This document shows, in pieces, positions 1 through 10,657 of a DNA stretch of 64,000 nucleotides; within the stretch, counting starts at the first letter, position 1, and the number at the start of each line of letters is the position of its first letter. This DNA comes from Cryptomeria japonica (taxonomy: Eukaryota > Streptophyta > Pinopsida > Cupressales > Cupressaceae): positions 40,535,140 to 40,599,139 of the forward strand of contig NC_081411.1 of assembly GCF_030272615.1 (NCBI RefSeq), read 5' to 3'. A program made the translations under genes and the position numbers. The notes beneath the pieces were generated by a model. The model ran no database searches. It was not told the DNA's origin and saw only the letters and a list, made by a program, of their open reading frames with translations.

Positions 1-1039
1 AATGGAGGCGGTTCAACCTAGATAGGAAGAAGTGGAACCAATGGGATATGAGGTAATGTATGACATGTTAGATGGGTATGCCTCTACCCTAATAGCCTCA
101 CCCCTTGATCCAAAGGAAAAGAGAACCGGCACCTATCTAGAAAGGGTTACACCGGTTGAAGAACCCTCAGCAAAGAAGGGAAAGGTAGTGCCTTCAGCAT
201 CGACACCGATTACTCCAGCAAGTCGCAAAGTGACCAAGCGATCACTAGTAAAGAAGAAACCAGAAACGACACTTGTCATAGTCTTTGAGAGGAAGCGGAA
301 GACAAAAAGCAATTCACTAGACTCAGAGGACACTGTCTCTGAAGAACAACCTAAAAAGACTAGGCAAACGAGGAAAAAGACAAAGAATATACCGACAACA
401 TCTGCACCGGTAAATATTGATATTTCCTCTTATAAACCTTTAACACATTGTCAAAGAACAATTAAGAATATTAGAAGAAAAGTACTTGGTGATTTGAAAT
501 AGTGCTTTGATGATTTTAATGATGATGAAAAGAAAGAAGTTGAACAGGAAGTTATTGATTATTTGTGTATTAATGATTGGTGGCCATCAGAAATTAAGTC
601 TGAGACACCTGATTCTTTATATAACTCTTTAGATAACAAATGGTGCATTACCATAGAAAAAGAGCAGGAAATAAGAGAGGAAGTATTTGCACAATACTTT
701 CTTGATGTGCCTAAAACAAAATTGTATGAAAGGGTGGAGAGATATAAGGGCCTCTTCTTCATGAGAAGAAGAAGACTCCTATTATTGGAAGGAAAAGTTC
801 TAGAAGTGGTCAAAGATACCCACTCCCTTGCTAAATTAGCTTTAAGACTGCATGAAGTGGCTGAAGCCAACAGCAAAGCTGAGTAAGAACTAGAAATCAC
901 TCGACCAGATGAAGTATATGACAGTGAAGGAGAACCGGTCACTACTCAAATGGAACTGATTGATGTTGATGCCTTAAAGGGTGACAATGTTCCTTTGAAT
1001 GCCCCAGTAGAAATAGAAGGTCAGGAGAAACAGGAGGAA

Positions 1040-1345
1040 GACAAGAGAAAATAGGTAGAGGAAGAAAAGAAGAAGGAAAAGTGGAAGAGGAGAAACAAGA
1101 GGAAGAAAAGAAAAAGGAAGAAGAGAAGAGGAAACTAGAAGAGGAAAAGAAAAGAAAGGAAGAGGAGAAGAAGAAACAAGAGGAAGAAAAGAAGAAGAAG
1201 GAAGTGGAAAAGGAAGAGGAGAAGAGAAAGGAAGAGGAGAAGAAGAAACAAGAGGAAGAAAAGAAGAAGAAGGAAGCGGAAAAGGAAGAGGAGAAGAGAA
1301 AGGAGCAAGAGAAGAAAAAGCAAGAAGAAGAGAAGAAGAAGAACC
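1040..1345 (+). repeat. Polypurine Lys/Glu repeat with a 72-bp tandem duplication
   Basis: One strand is almost purely A and G for about 300 bases. A 72-bp unit (24 codons) starting at 1177 is repeated at 1249 with few differences. It encodes runs of E and K inside ORF3. The equivalent tract in B is 9356-9550. Both copies change reading frame within the tract, as expected for slippage in simple purine repeats. Confidence 0.85.
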
Positions 1346-2577
1346 CTAATAGGTCATAACCCTAACCTTGGCACACAAACTGATGCAAAGACATTATATA
1401 TTGTTGCAAACCCTAAAATGAGGGTTGGATGTCAGATTGTACGGCCAAAGGGTAAAGACCTTGACTGTGACTATGTTTTTGTTACCAGTCGACACAAATG
1501 GAGCATTAAAAGATTGACAATGCATTGTTTTGCAGACTAAACTACGTTGAGAGTCTTGTATTGTGTTTATACTTTCATTTTGAGCATTTAGGTTAGGTTT
1601 ATTGTGCAATTTTTGGTGTGTTTGTAAATACTTTGCAAATTTCTTTTCACTATCAAGTTTTGGATTATTTTTTGTAAATGGGTTGACAACTCCTATCGCC
1701 ATTGTGGAAACACCATGAAACCATGGGGAATAGGAGTGCAGACCCTGTACAATACCTCAAAGGAAGTAGGGCCCTTGAAGATGCAAGAAAGCATTTCAAA
1801 GACCCACTCCTAGGCGAGACTAGATTGTGCCCGGCTAGGAAGGGTTGAGGTTGCAGAGGCCTGTGAGAGCAAGGTAGGACAAGGAAGGAGGAACCATTTA
1901 GAGGAGTTTTAGAGGGGTGTGTGGAGAATCATTGGTGAGAAGGAGGAGCTTCCACCAATCCAAATAAGGTGGTGAAGATAGAAAACCATCACTATGACCC
2001 TGGCAGGCCTAAAAACCCTCATAAAAACCCTCAAAAACCCCTAAATTCACCTAGGGCAATGTACGGACACTTGGAGGCCCAAATCTAGGAAAATATTTGA
2101 GCCTTTGCCAAATGAATAGTAGTCCCTTTGGGAAGTTTCACAAGTTTGAGCATCATTTGCAAGTGGGAGCCTTAAAAGTCCGGAATGGAAGCCTAATTGG
2201 GCACATTCCTTGTAGCCCTATTTTGTAGGAAAGAAGCAAAAAAGTGAGATCGTTAACAAATAGGAAGGTCAAAACCTCTTGGGGGCACATGAATGGATGG
2301 AAAACTATGTCAAAGACCTATCCTATCCTTTCTCAGGCCTAAGAAGGTGTAGGGGAAGCTAAACCCTTATTAGCCTATGTGAGGGTTTTTGAAGCTTGTG
2401 AGTAGGTGTGACCTTAAGAGAAGTATCACAGGTTGTTGGTGGGTGGATTGGGAAAGGTCAAGGGATTGCATAAGCAAGGGAAGTCCTAGAGACCCTAGGG
2501 TGTGGTTGAAACACCTGGTGATCCAAGGAGAGGATCAAGGAGCATAGACTAGGCTAGTCTATCCCATACCCATCCCA
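1346..2577. other. Unidentified ~1.2-kb segment inserted in ORF3 of copy A
   Basis: Copy B runs directly from the Lys/Glu tract into the coiled coil that resumes here at about 2578 (shared text around CCTCCCCAGTATCGAT). In A the two parts are separated by sequence found nowhere else in the window. It is rich in phrases such as AAACCCTCATAAAAACCC and AGGCC and has no ORF above about 100 codons. I found no clear target duplication, LTR or terminal inverted repeat. The edges are approximate. Confidence 0.55.
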
Positions 2578-3540
2578 TCACTGTACAAACCTCCCCAGTA
2601 TCGATTTCTTAGTTTCCCAATTAAAGCTTCTATGTATAGTTGTGGAAGACTAAATCCAAATCCTGGAAGAATTTGTAGAAACAAATGCCAAAAAGGAGCA
2701 TGAAAAGGCTCTGAACATTGCCTTGGTGAAGAAGTTGAATGAGCTTCAGTCAGAACTTCAGAAGGCATAAAAGGACATCAAAGATGCAATGGATGAGGGT
2801 AATCTATTATTCAGCAATATTTGTCAACCTTATTTATTTTGTGATGATCTGCTCACTCAGAAGGAAAAACTCCAATCTGATATGCATTCATTTATTAGCA
2901 CCTTCAAGATGCCATATGATTCCTTCTCCACATATGGACAAACTACTCACCGGTTTCAACTTCAGTTTGCAAGAATAGAGGTAGAGATAAGCAACCAAAG
3001 ACATAATTTGCAGGAACTTCAACTGATCCTACTGCCAAGACTGCAAATTCTTTGGAAATGATACCCCAGTATAGATGCCCTAATGGTTACTCAAGAAATG
3101 AGTACCATGGATGAGCAGGTTTATCAGATGCAAACGGAGAATGAGGTTTCTACCTCATTGCTTGAATCATGGTCTTTATCCATGAAGACATTTATGCAGG
3201 ACTTTAAATTCATTTTTGACAAATTTCACTTTCTATTGTCATAAACTCTTATTTTGTTAATACTAATAGAATAGGGGTTATTCAGCTATACTTTGTCATT
3301 GTTGGCAAAGGGGGAGTAGTATACTTGAATTAAAATTTTGATGGGGAGTAGTATCTGTATTTAAATTTTGATGCATGGTATGTATACTTTCATGTCTATC
3401 TCTGTAAAAAGGTAGTATACATTGTATTATCTACAAAAGGGATAGTGTATATGCTTAGGGGGAGTAATTTTACATATGGCATAATTTTGTTGTAAAACAC
3501 TTAGATGTCAAAATTTTTCCTAAGTGTTGCCATCAATGCC

Positions 3541-3551
3541 AAAGGGGAGAT
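3541..3551 (+). promoter_or_regulatory. Polypurine tract of element A
   Basis: The tract AAAGGGGAGAT lies directly against the TG of the 3' LTR. It is preceded by AATGCC, so AATGCCAA (3535-3542) and TTGGCATT (3554-3561, inside the LTR) form a perfect 8-bp inverted repeat enclosing the plus-strand primer site. Confidence 0.85.
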
Positions 3552-4754
3552 TGTTGGCATTTTGATTATTATGTTGTGATTGTCATTGATGGACACACAC
3601 TTTCTATGAGATCACTTTGAGAATGTATGAATTATGCTCAATCGGTAATTGTTCCAAACCGGTATCATGTTGTAGTCTTTAGACTACTATTGTTATGCAG
3701 AAAGTGTTTACTGATCTCAAGTGGTATAAAGACCCAAGTGGCCTAGAGAGATCAAATGGTTTCAGGATCTCAAGTGGGGTGATGCAAAGGAGCCACAAGT
3801 GGCAGTTATCTTTTTCTAGTCTTCAAGTTTTGTCAACCAGAAATCTGTTTGAACTGGTATTACTTTGAGTCACCAATTGGTAACTAGAAAGTTGGACAAA
3901 TCGATAATATTTTTTGATGAGTTACCAACTGGTATACTTTTGTGATGAGTTACCAACCACCGACACTTTGACGGTGATTTTATGTCATGTTATCAAATGT
4001 GTCTAGATACAATGAACCAAGGAACTTGTAATGAAATCCTATTGGATCGACATGAAATCAGATTCATTTTAAGGACATCATGTCTAGTGTTTTGAGTAAG
4101 AGAGAGTATGTGAGTATAGCTATTAGGTTTTGTGAAACCTCTTGAATGTGCGATCTTAACTGAGAAGATCAAGTCTATGATTTGTAACAGAGTGAGAAGT
4201 TACTAAAGACTGAAGTAATGCTAAAATGAATTAGCTATGAGCTACAGTGGATCTAATCAAGCAGACTATGCCATTTGCTAGATCATTCACTTGTTGATTA
4301 CTCACATCTTTGACAAGTTAGAAACCCTTAACTAGGTAGGCCCAGAAAAGCCTTTGTAAATCCTCTAACAAGGTGGTTCACATCTATGGATCTAAAATCC
4401 TCTCACAAGGTAGTCTTTAATCAAACTTATCTCCTAATAGAGATTGAGATTCCTAATAGGATCTGTTCTGGTAAAGAACATTGTATGACCTTAACCGGTC
4501 TGGTTACTATTCTGCAGATAGTTACTTGTGAGTTTCATCTCACCATGGTTTTTCCCATTTAGGTTTCCACGTCAAAATCTCTTGTGTTATGGTGGTTGTG
4601 CTTCTGTGGATGAATGCATTATTTGCTATTTGGTTTGCATGTGTGTTAACCGGTTTGTTTGCTAAATTGTTTTACTGGTTTACTACTAGACTATTAAAGT
4701 GTTTAAGTATAGTATTTTTTGGTATACTAATTCAACCCCCCCTCTTAGTATTCA
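3552..4754 (+). repeat. 3' LTR of element A
   Basis: The LTR begins TGTTGGCATTTTG next to the polypurine tract and ends in a C-rich tract followed by CTCTTAGTATTCA. It is about 1.2 kb long. It aligns along its whole length with the LTR at 10669-11858. It contains the box GGTTTTTCCC near 4550 that recurs in the other Copia-type LTRs of the window, and a series of imperfect CCT...AGG palindromes at about 4320-4465. Confidence 0.85.
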
Positions 4755-4756
4755 TC

Positions 4757-5543
4757 ACTGGCATTATTTTTTTGATGAGTTATCATCCATCGACACTTTG
4801 GCGGTGATTCTGTGTCGTGTTACCAAATGTGTCCAGATGCATTGAACCTAGGAACTTGCAATGTAATCCTATTGGACCGACATGAAATCAAATTCCTTTA
4901 TAAGGACATCATGTCTAGGGTTTTAGAAGTTGTTAGGGTTCAAGGTGGTTAATAAGGTTTTTGTATGTGAGAATACAGAAGAAGATTAGGTCTATGTGAA
5001 GAAACAAAGTGTGGAGATTTTGAAGACTAAAGTAATGCTAAAATGCATTAACAATGAGCTATCAAGGATCTAACCAAACATACTGTGCTAGTATTTAGAT
5101 CACTCACTTGTTGATTACTCACATATTCAACAAGTCTACAACCCTTAACTGGGTAGGCCTAGCAAAGCCTTTGTAAATCCTCTAACAAGGTGGTTCACAA
5201 CTATGGATCTGAAATCCTCTCACAAGGTAGTCTTTAATCGGACTTATCTCCTAATAGAGATTCAGATTCCTAACAGGATCTGTTCTGGTAAAGAACATTG
5301 TATGACCTTAACTAGTCTGGTTACTATTTTGCAGATAGTTACTTGTGAGTTTCATCTCATCGTGGTTTTTCCCATTTGGGTTTCCACATCAAAATCTCTT
5401 GTGTTATGGTGATTATGGGTTTGCATTTGTGTTAACCAGTTTGTTAGTAAAATTGTTATACCAGTTTACTGATAAACTGTTGAAGTGTTTGAGTTCAGTA
5501 ATTTTTGGTATACTAATTCACACCCCCCCCCTCTTAGTATTCA
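4757..5543 (+). repeat. 5' LTR of element B, truncated at its 5' end
   Basis: Its sequence corresponds to LTR 10669-11858 from about position 11024 onward, so roughly the first 355 bp are missing. It follows the complete LTR A with almost no gap, giving a one-and-a-half LTR tandem. It ends CTCTTAGTATTCA at 5543, five bases before the primer site. Confidence 0.8.
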
Positions 5544-5548
5544 TTAAT

Positions 5549-5560
5549 TGGTATCAGAGC
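5549..5560 (+). promoter_or_regulatory. Primer binding site, initiator tRNA-Met type (element B)
   Basis: TGGTATCAGAGC is the classic 12-nt plant Copia site complementary to the 3' end of initiator tRNA-Met. It lies five bases after the LTR end, the normal place for minus-strand priming. Confidence 0.95.
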
Positions 5561-5596
5561 CAACCTTTCTATAAGTATAACCACTTGGAAGGAGAT

Positions 5597-6795
5597 ATGG
5601 GGGAATACACTGTGAGGGAACTTACTCATCATCTCACTCAGACTGAGAAAGCCTTTGATGAACTCAAAGTGAAATATAAAGCCTCTCTAGCAAAGAGAAG
5701 AGAGCATGCTGAAACACTGATGGAGCTTACTAAAAATAGTTCCTCTGATGAAGCAGACATGGAAGCGCTAGTTGAAGAAGTTGAAAAACTGAATGAATCT
5801 AATGCTAACCTAAGAAGGGAACTGGAAGGACTGACTATCAGAATGTGTCAAGAACTTGAGAACCGAAGGAAAGCTAAAGATCTAGTAAAAGACAAAGATC
5901 ATGAGATCTCCAAGATGAAGCAAGAAATCAGTGCACTTATCGCTCATCTCCAAGAGAGTAAAGTGGAAAAAGAAGAAATGCAAGGTGAATTAAACATGGC
6001 TATTTCTAAGAATACAACCTTGAAGGAATCCAATGCTGCTATTTTCAAAAAACTCACTGAGTCAAAGGAAATACTTGCCAAATTCAATAAGAGCACTATT
6101 AAGCTAGAACGAAAGCTTGAATCAGAAAAACTGGTAAAGAAATTGGACTTCATTTTTCTGGTTATGAGGAAGGTGAGACCTCTTGAACAAAAGATGGAGC
6201 ATCAAAGAAGCAACCAGCACCAAAGGATAAAGGTAAGGAAAAGTTCAAACCTATTTTCTTTAATTGTCTCAAGGAAGGACACACTGTCAACGTATGTAGA
6301 AGTAAGGCTTACAATAATTTTCCCTACTTTCTAAACAATAAGCCTAGATCCAATAGATTCAATGGTAACTGTTATGCATGCAACAAGTTTGGGCATAGAG
6401 CATTTGAATGCAGGTCTATTATACACAACACTGGAAGATATCCTCAAAGGAGTCAAGGAGTTTTTCCTGAATCTTCTATGAACCGGAATCCAAATCGGTA
6501 TAATGCCTATGACCATCAGTCAGGTGATGGTGGCTATCAAGCGACAACCAATTGGAGAGCAACATATTTGATTTGTCATGGTAGCGGTCACACTGCTGCA
6601 ACATGCAGGAGGAAGAATGGTAGAATGAACAATGGACCATGGAGAACACCTGGAGTTGTATGCTATCATTACAACAAACCGGGACACCCTACGAGAACCT
6701 GTAGAATAAGAAAGAACATGTCAGATCATATACCGATCACTCTGGAAGGAAAGATTGATTTTGACACTGTTCAAGTAGATATGAAGACAACATGA
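5597..6795 (+). pseudogene. Gag-like coiled-coil protein with four CCHC knuckles (element B), frameshifted
   Basis: The start is ATG 5597, 36 nt after the primer site. Residues 1 to about 190 form an almost continuous Glu/Lys-rich coiled coil. The frame then changes near 6150, and in the new frame a TGA lies at 6184-6186. The 3' part holds four CCHC-type boxes: FFNC...C (first Cys lost), an intact CYACNKFGHRAFEC at 6370-6411, one with the first Cys replaced by Tyr (LICHGSGHTAATC), and one with the second Cys replaced by Tyr (CYHYNKPGHPTRTC). Zinc knuckles in plant Gag bind RNA for packaging. I see no typical Copia capsid (UBN2) motif, so Gag is a positional call: first gene after the primer site, with knuckles. 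It is non-functional as it stands. Confidence 0.75.
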
Positions 6796-7321
6796 AAGAA
6801 GAAACCTGAAGAAGTGTCACAAGAAGAACTGGTTTCTGCACCTAGTGTCGAAGTCACTGAACAGGCAAACTAAGCTTCAAAAAAGATTAGGGGGAGCAAA
6901 TCGGTGAAATGTTTCGAACCCCTAGTTTATATTAGTAAAAGACCTTAACCAGTATGTGATACCTGTCAATTGGCAGAGACCGGAAATGGTAAAAGGAAAA
7001 TTAGGGTTTACGCCCTAATGATGGAGCATTTATTATAGTAGGTGAAGAATTCATTTAAAAGGGATTTTCAAGTCATTTTCACTTATCAGTTTGTGAGAAA
7101 AGAAATTTTTCAAGTGTAGAGCGATAAAAGGCGATTTGTCTTGCAATTTAGAGAGATTTCGAAACTTTGAAGTAGAATCCAGAGATAATATCAATCAGTT
7201 AGGAGAAAAACACAAATTGGTAATCTAGGAACCAAAGAAGTGTGTGGCAAAGCTAAAGTTACAAACCCTAAATTGTGGATTTCAGAAGGTATTTATCAAA
7301 ATTCTTGTTTATCCCTTTATC
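6796..7321 (+). promoter_or_regulatory. Spacer between gag and ORF2 with a TATA-like stretch (element B)
   Basis: No ORF spans this stretch. Near 7054-7063 is TTTAAAAGGG, followed by pyrimidine-rich sequence (CATTTTCACTTATCAG) and then about 250 nt of leader-like sequence before the ORF2 ATG. Copies C and D have similar AT-rich motifs in the equivalent spacer. An internal promoter for ORF2 is an inference from position only. Confidence 0.4.
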
Positions 7322-8304
7322 ATGGCTTCTCCATCACACTCCAGTCCTAGTGCACCTGATGATTCAGTAGATTTCATCCAACGGAAGGTGAAATACAATG
7401 CCCTATCCCAGATACCCACTGATGTTATAGTAGAGGAAGGTATTTCAGATTATATTGATTGCAAAATAGAAGACCTGGGATCTCTAGTGATCCATTCTCA
7501 GTTAAGTTTATTCTGCAGGAAGGACAAGAAGATCAAACTGGAATACAACATCCTAGAAAAGAAGAAACTTCACAATGTGGTCTATTTCCTTGAAGAATTT
7601 ACAGAAGATCACATCTGCATCATTCTAAGAAGAGTGCACAGTGACAAAATGTATTTAGAGTGGACACATGACATCACAGCGGAAGCGATTCATGTTGTCA
7701 CTAGTTTCTATAATGTTGGAGAAGTGCCAGCCCTAAGGAAAGTCATTAAGACAGAAATGACCAACTCACTGGTTCTGTGAGCAACCAACGGGGAATGACT
7801 GTCAATACCATCAAGGACTATTTGTTCAAATATGCCTTCATGGTGATCAGATACCGGACATTCTATGCTAGTATAATTAACTCTATCTCTGCTGCAGCGG
7901 TAAATGTCGCCTATAGGATGATCATGGAAGATGCCTCGTTTGATTTATGCACTTGTATGCAAAGGCAACTTCTGGTGAACCTGAAGTCTATTAAACAGGA
8001 CAATGCCTTAAGATTTAAATTTGGACAATTGTTGGTAGCATTGTTTTTCTACTTTCAAGGCTATTTCCCAGGAGTCGGTGATATACAATGGTCTACTGAC
8101 CAACCGATTACCAAGAAAATTAGAGAGAGTCTTCAAGTGGTAGGAACTAGTTATCTTGAAGTCCTGAACAAATACTTTGATGAGTTCAGACGCAAGATGA
8201 GGCAGAGGGTGAGAATATCTGGTGACATTGTCAAGAAGTATGAAGAGGACATCTGCTTTATCATCAGAGTAGATGAGTGCATAATGGAGGCGGTTGAGCC
8301 CTGA
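7322..8304 (+). pseudogene. ORF2 of element B, unknown protein with plant-mobile-domain-like signature, frameshifted
   Basis: The start ATG 7322 encodes MASPSHSS, matching MASFSTLE of copy D. The frame breaks near 7780 (TGA 7778-7780); the protein resumes one frame over and runs to TGA 8302-8304, about 325 residues in total. Features shared with C and D include DYIDCKIEDLG (HCHIEELG in D), RRVHSDKMYLEWTHDITAEA (SRVHGDLFWLDSIHKITKEA in D) followed by a VTSF/VTGLP turn, then a helix-rich part with QPITKKIRESL (DIPVGKKLLDTL in D) and an R-rich RRKMRQRVRISGDIVKKYE end. The segment before VTGLP recalls the TLEDV...LGLP core of plant mobile domain proteins, but the match is weak. No catalytic, zinc or membrane motif is seen. 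Function is unknown. Confidence 0.6.
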
Positions 8305-8325
8305 AAGGAAGAAGTGGAGCCTATG
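8302..8325 (+). other. Conserved ORF2 stop / ORF3 start junction (element B)
   Basis: TGA 8302-8304 is followed in frame by ATG 8323 (a GTG lies at 8314). The stretch between MEAV and MGYE is nine codons in all four copies, and each copy has a stop within it: TAG 23-25 in A, TGA here, TAG 14296-14298 in C and TAG 19446-19448 in D. Confidence 0.7.
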
Positions 8326-10384
8326 GGATATGAGGTGATGTATGACATGCTAGACGAGTACACCTCTACCCTACTTGCCTCACCTCTTGATCCTAAAAAA
8401 AAGAGAACCAGCACCTATTTGGAGAGGGTAACACTAATTGAAGAACCTTCAGTAAAGAAAGGAAAGGCAGTGCCATTTGTAGCAGCATCGGTTACCTTAG
8501 CAAGTCCTAAACTGACCAAGCAGTCACTGACAAAGAAGAAATCAGAAGTTGCACCTGCCAAGGTCTTTGAAAGGAAGCGAAAAACTAAGAACACCTCACC
8601 AGATTCTGAGGATACAGAACCTGAGGTGCAGCCTAAAAAGACTAGGCAAACAAAGAAGAAGACAAAGACAATGAGCAATAAACTGACATCATCAACACCA
8701 GTAAATATAGACATTTCCTCTTGCAAACCTTTGATGCATTGTCAAAGGACCATTAAGAATATTAGGAGAAAAGTGTTGAGTGATTTAGTAGATTATTTTG
8801 ATGATTTCAATGACAATGAGAAAGAGGAAGTCGAACAAGAAATTATTCAATATTTATGTATTAATGACTGGTCGCCATCAGAAATTAAATCTGTGACACT
8901 GGATTCTTTATATAATTATTTAGATAACAAATGGTGCATTGCCATAGAAAAGGAACAGGAAATAAGAGAAGAAATTTTTGCACAATATTTTCTTGATGTG
9001 TCTAATTCAAAACTTTTTGAAGTTATGGAAAAGTACAAAGGCCTCTTCTTCATGAGAAGAAGAAGACTCCTGTTACTGGAAGGGAAAGTTCCTGAAGTGG
9101 TAAAAGATACACACTCATATGCAAAAGCCGCTCTAAGATTGCACCAAGTGTCAGAAGACAACAAGAAGGCTGAGCAAGAATCGGAAACTAGAAAACCAGA
9201 TGAGGTGTATGACAGTGAAGGAGAACCAGTCACTGAACAAATGGACCCTATTGATGTTGATGCTTTGGATGGTGAAAATGTCACTCTGGATGCAGCAAAG
9301 GAAAAGGCTGACAAATAAAGATTGGACAAAGAAAAACAAGACAAAGAAAAGGTTGATAAAGAGGAAGAGGAGAAGAAGAAAAAGGAAGAGAAGAAGAATA
9401 AGAGGAAGAGGAGAAAAAGAAACAGGAAGAGGAGAAGAAGAAAAGCAGAAAGAGGAAGATAGAAAGAAGGAAGAAGAACAGAGAAAGAAAGAAGCAGAGG
9501 AGAAAAAGAAGCCTGGAGAGGAAAAGCAAAGAGCCAAAGAGAAGGAGGAAGAGGCAAAGAGCACACAAGTGGAGACCCCAAAGGCAATCGGTAGTCAAGA
9601 CAAACTGGCTGACATTACCAGTCCCATTGACCTCCAATCTGCAAATGAAACAGAGCTGCTCCAAAGCATTAAGCTTGCCCAAGAGTGACTGGAAGCACTA
9701 AGGAGGAAGAAGGAGCAAGATGTTATTCAAACTACGATGGAAACTCTTACTAGTTTGATACCTAGTACCAACCTCCCTAGTATCGATTCCTCTTTGGCCC
9801 AACTGAAACTTTTATGCACAGTTGTAGAGGACTAGGTGCAATGTCTAGAAGATGTTGTTAAAGCCAATGCACAAAAGAAGCATCAAAAGGAACTGAACAC
9901 TGCCTTAGTGAAGAAATTAAACGAGCTCCTGTATGACCTTCAGAAAGCGCAGAAAGACATAAGAGATGCAATGGATGAGGGGAAATTACTGCTCAATAAG
10001 ATAAGCCAGCCCCATCTATTATGTGATGATGTGCTTGCATAGAAGGACAAACTACAAACTTATTTGCAGGCATATATAAGCACCTTCAAGATGCCCTATG
10101 ATTCCTTCACCACATATGGGCAAACTGTTCACCAGTTTCAACTCCAAACTGCCAAAATAGAGTTGGAGATCAACAACCGCACCTGAGATTTGCAAGGACT
10201 TCAATTGGTTCTACTACCACAACTATAAATACTTCAGAAGTGTTATCTCAATCTAGATGCCTTAATGGTCATTCAAGAGATGAGTACCTTGGACACCATG
10301 GAGGAACAGGTATCCCAGATGCAAACAAAAAGTGAGGTTGCTACCTCATTGCTTGAGTCATGGTCCTTATCTATGAAGACATAA
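8323..10384 (+). pseudogene. ORF3 of element B, basic then coiled-coil protein, broken
   Basis: Start chosen at the ATG of MGYEVMYD, conserved in A, C and D. The first 330 residues are open to TAA 9316-9318: an acidic/basic N-terminus, an NLS-like FERKRK plus KKTRQTKKKTK near residues 85-115, and the block LCINDWSPSEIKS...FFMRRRRLLLLEGKVPEV. A Lys/Glu-rich tract with a frame change follows. In the new frame the coiled coil continues (LQSANETELLQSIKLAQE, KELNTALVKKLNELLYDLQKAQKD), interrupted by TGA 9686, TAG 9833, TAG 10040 and others, to TAA 10382. Intact, it would be near 690 residues. It is the best-preserved ORF3 N-terminus in the window. There is no recognised family and no membrane segment, so an Env-like role is unlikely. 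Confidence 0.6.
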
Positions 10385-10657
10385 ATCAGTTTTTGATAAG
10401 TTTCACTCATTATTGTCATTAACACTTATTATTTTAATGATAATGAGAAACAGAAAGGGGGATTAGTATTCTGTATTTAAAATTTTGATGCATGTTATGT
10501 ATACTTTCATGTTTATCTCTGTAAGGGAGTAGTATATAATGTATTTTCTACAAAAAGGATAGTGTATATGCTTAGGGGGAGTAATTTTGATTATAGCATA
10601 TTTTTGTTGTAAAACACTTAGATGTCAAAATTTTCCTACGTGGTGCCATCAATGCCA
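10385..10657 (+). other. 3' untranslated region with extra polypurine-like tracts (element B)
   Basis: It is non-coding. It contains AGAAAGGGGGATTAG near 10453 and TTAGGGGGAG near 10570, both resembling the terminal polypurine tract. A comparable arrangement occurs in A (near 3305 and 3458), in D (near 21940) and in Copia E (near 48343 and 48418). Confidence 0.6.

Larger units (their letters stand above)
41..3244 (+). pseudogene. ORF3 of element A, lysine-rich coiled-coil protein, broken
   Basis: This is homologous to B ORF3 (8323-10384). It starts at the in-frame ATG of the shared MGYE motif; a TAG at 23-25 closes the upstream ORF2 frame. Visible in order: an N-terminal segment with an ERKRK and KKTRQTRKK nuclear-localisation-like stretch near residues 85-115; a conserved block around LCINDW, KEQEIREE and FFMRRRRLLLLEG (about 540-800); a Lys/Glu repeat tract (1040-1345); and, after an unrelated insertion, a C-terminal coiled-coil segment ending at TAA 3242-3244. 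Breaks are stops near 500 and 883, a frameshift inside the purine tract and the insertion. No enzyme motif or membrane segment is visible. Function is unknown; a nuclear or chromatin-binding role would be a guess from the basic motif. Confidence 0.65.
1..4754 (+). mobile_element. Element A: 3' part of a pol-less LTR retrotransposon
   Basis: The window opens inside this element. It shows the end of ORF2, a broken ORF3, a polypurine tract and a complete 3' LTR. It is collinear with copy B at about 8284-11858, which identifies it as the same family. Gag, primer site and 5' LTR lie outside the window. Relative to B it carries an extra block of about 1.2 kb inside ORF3. Its LTR is followed directly by the truncated 5' LTR of B, so A and B sit head to tail on the same strand. 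Confidence 0.8.

Noticed and set aside
4589-4807. Hydrophobic ORFs inside the LTRs (also 11660, 15002, 16677, 52016)
   Set aside because: They look like membrane segments but sit in the T-rich LTR 3' ends of A, B, C, D and M; composition effect, not genes.
9151-9682. Minus-strand ORFs with Leu/Phe/Ser runs opposite the Lys/Glu tracts
   Set aside because: They are the complement of the polypurine repeat of ORF3; no independent signal.
7322-10384. Env-like gene at the ORF2/ORF3 position
   Set aside because: Some plant retroelements carry env-like ORFs after pol, but there is no signal peptide, transmembrane segment or surface-protein pattern here; the proteins are charged and coiled-coil.
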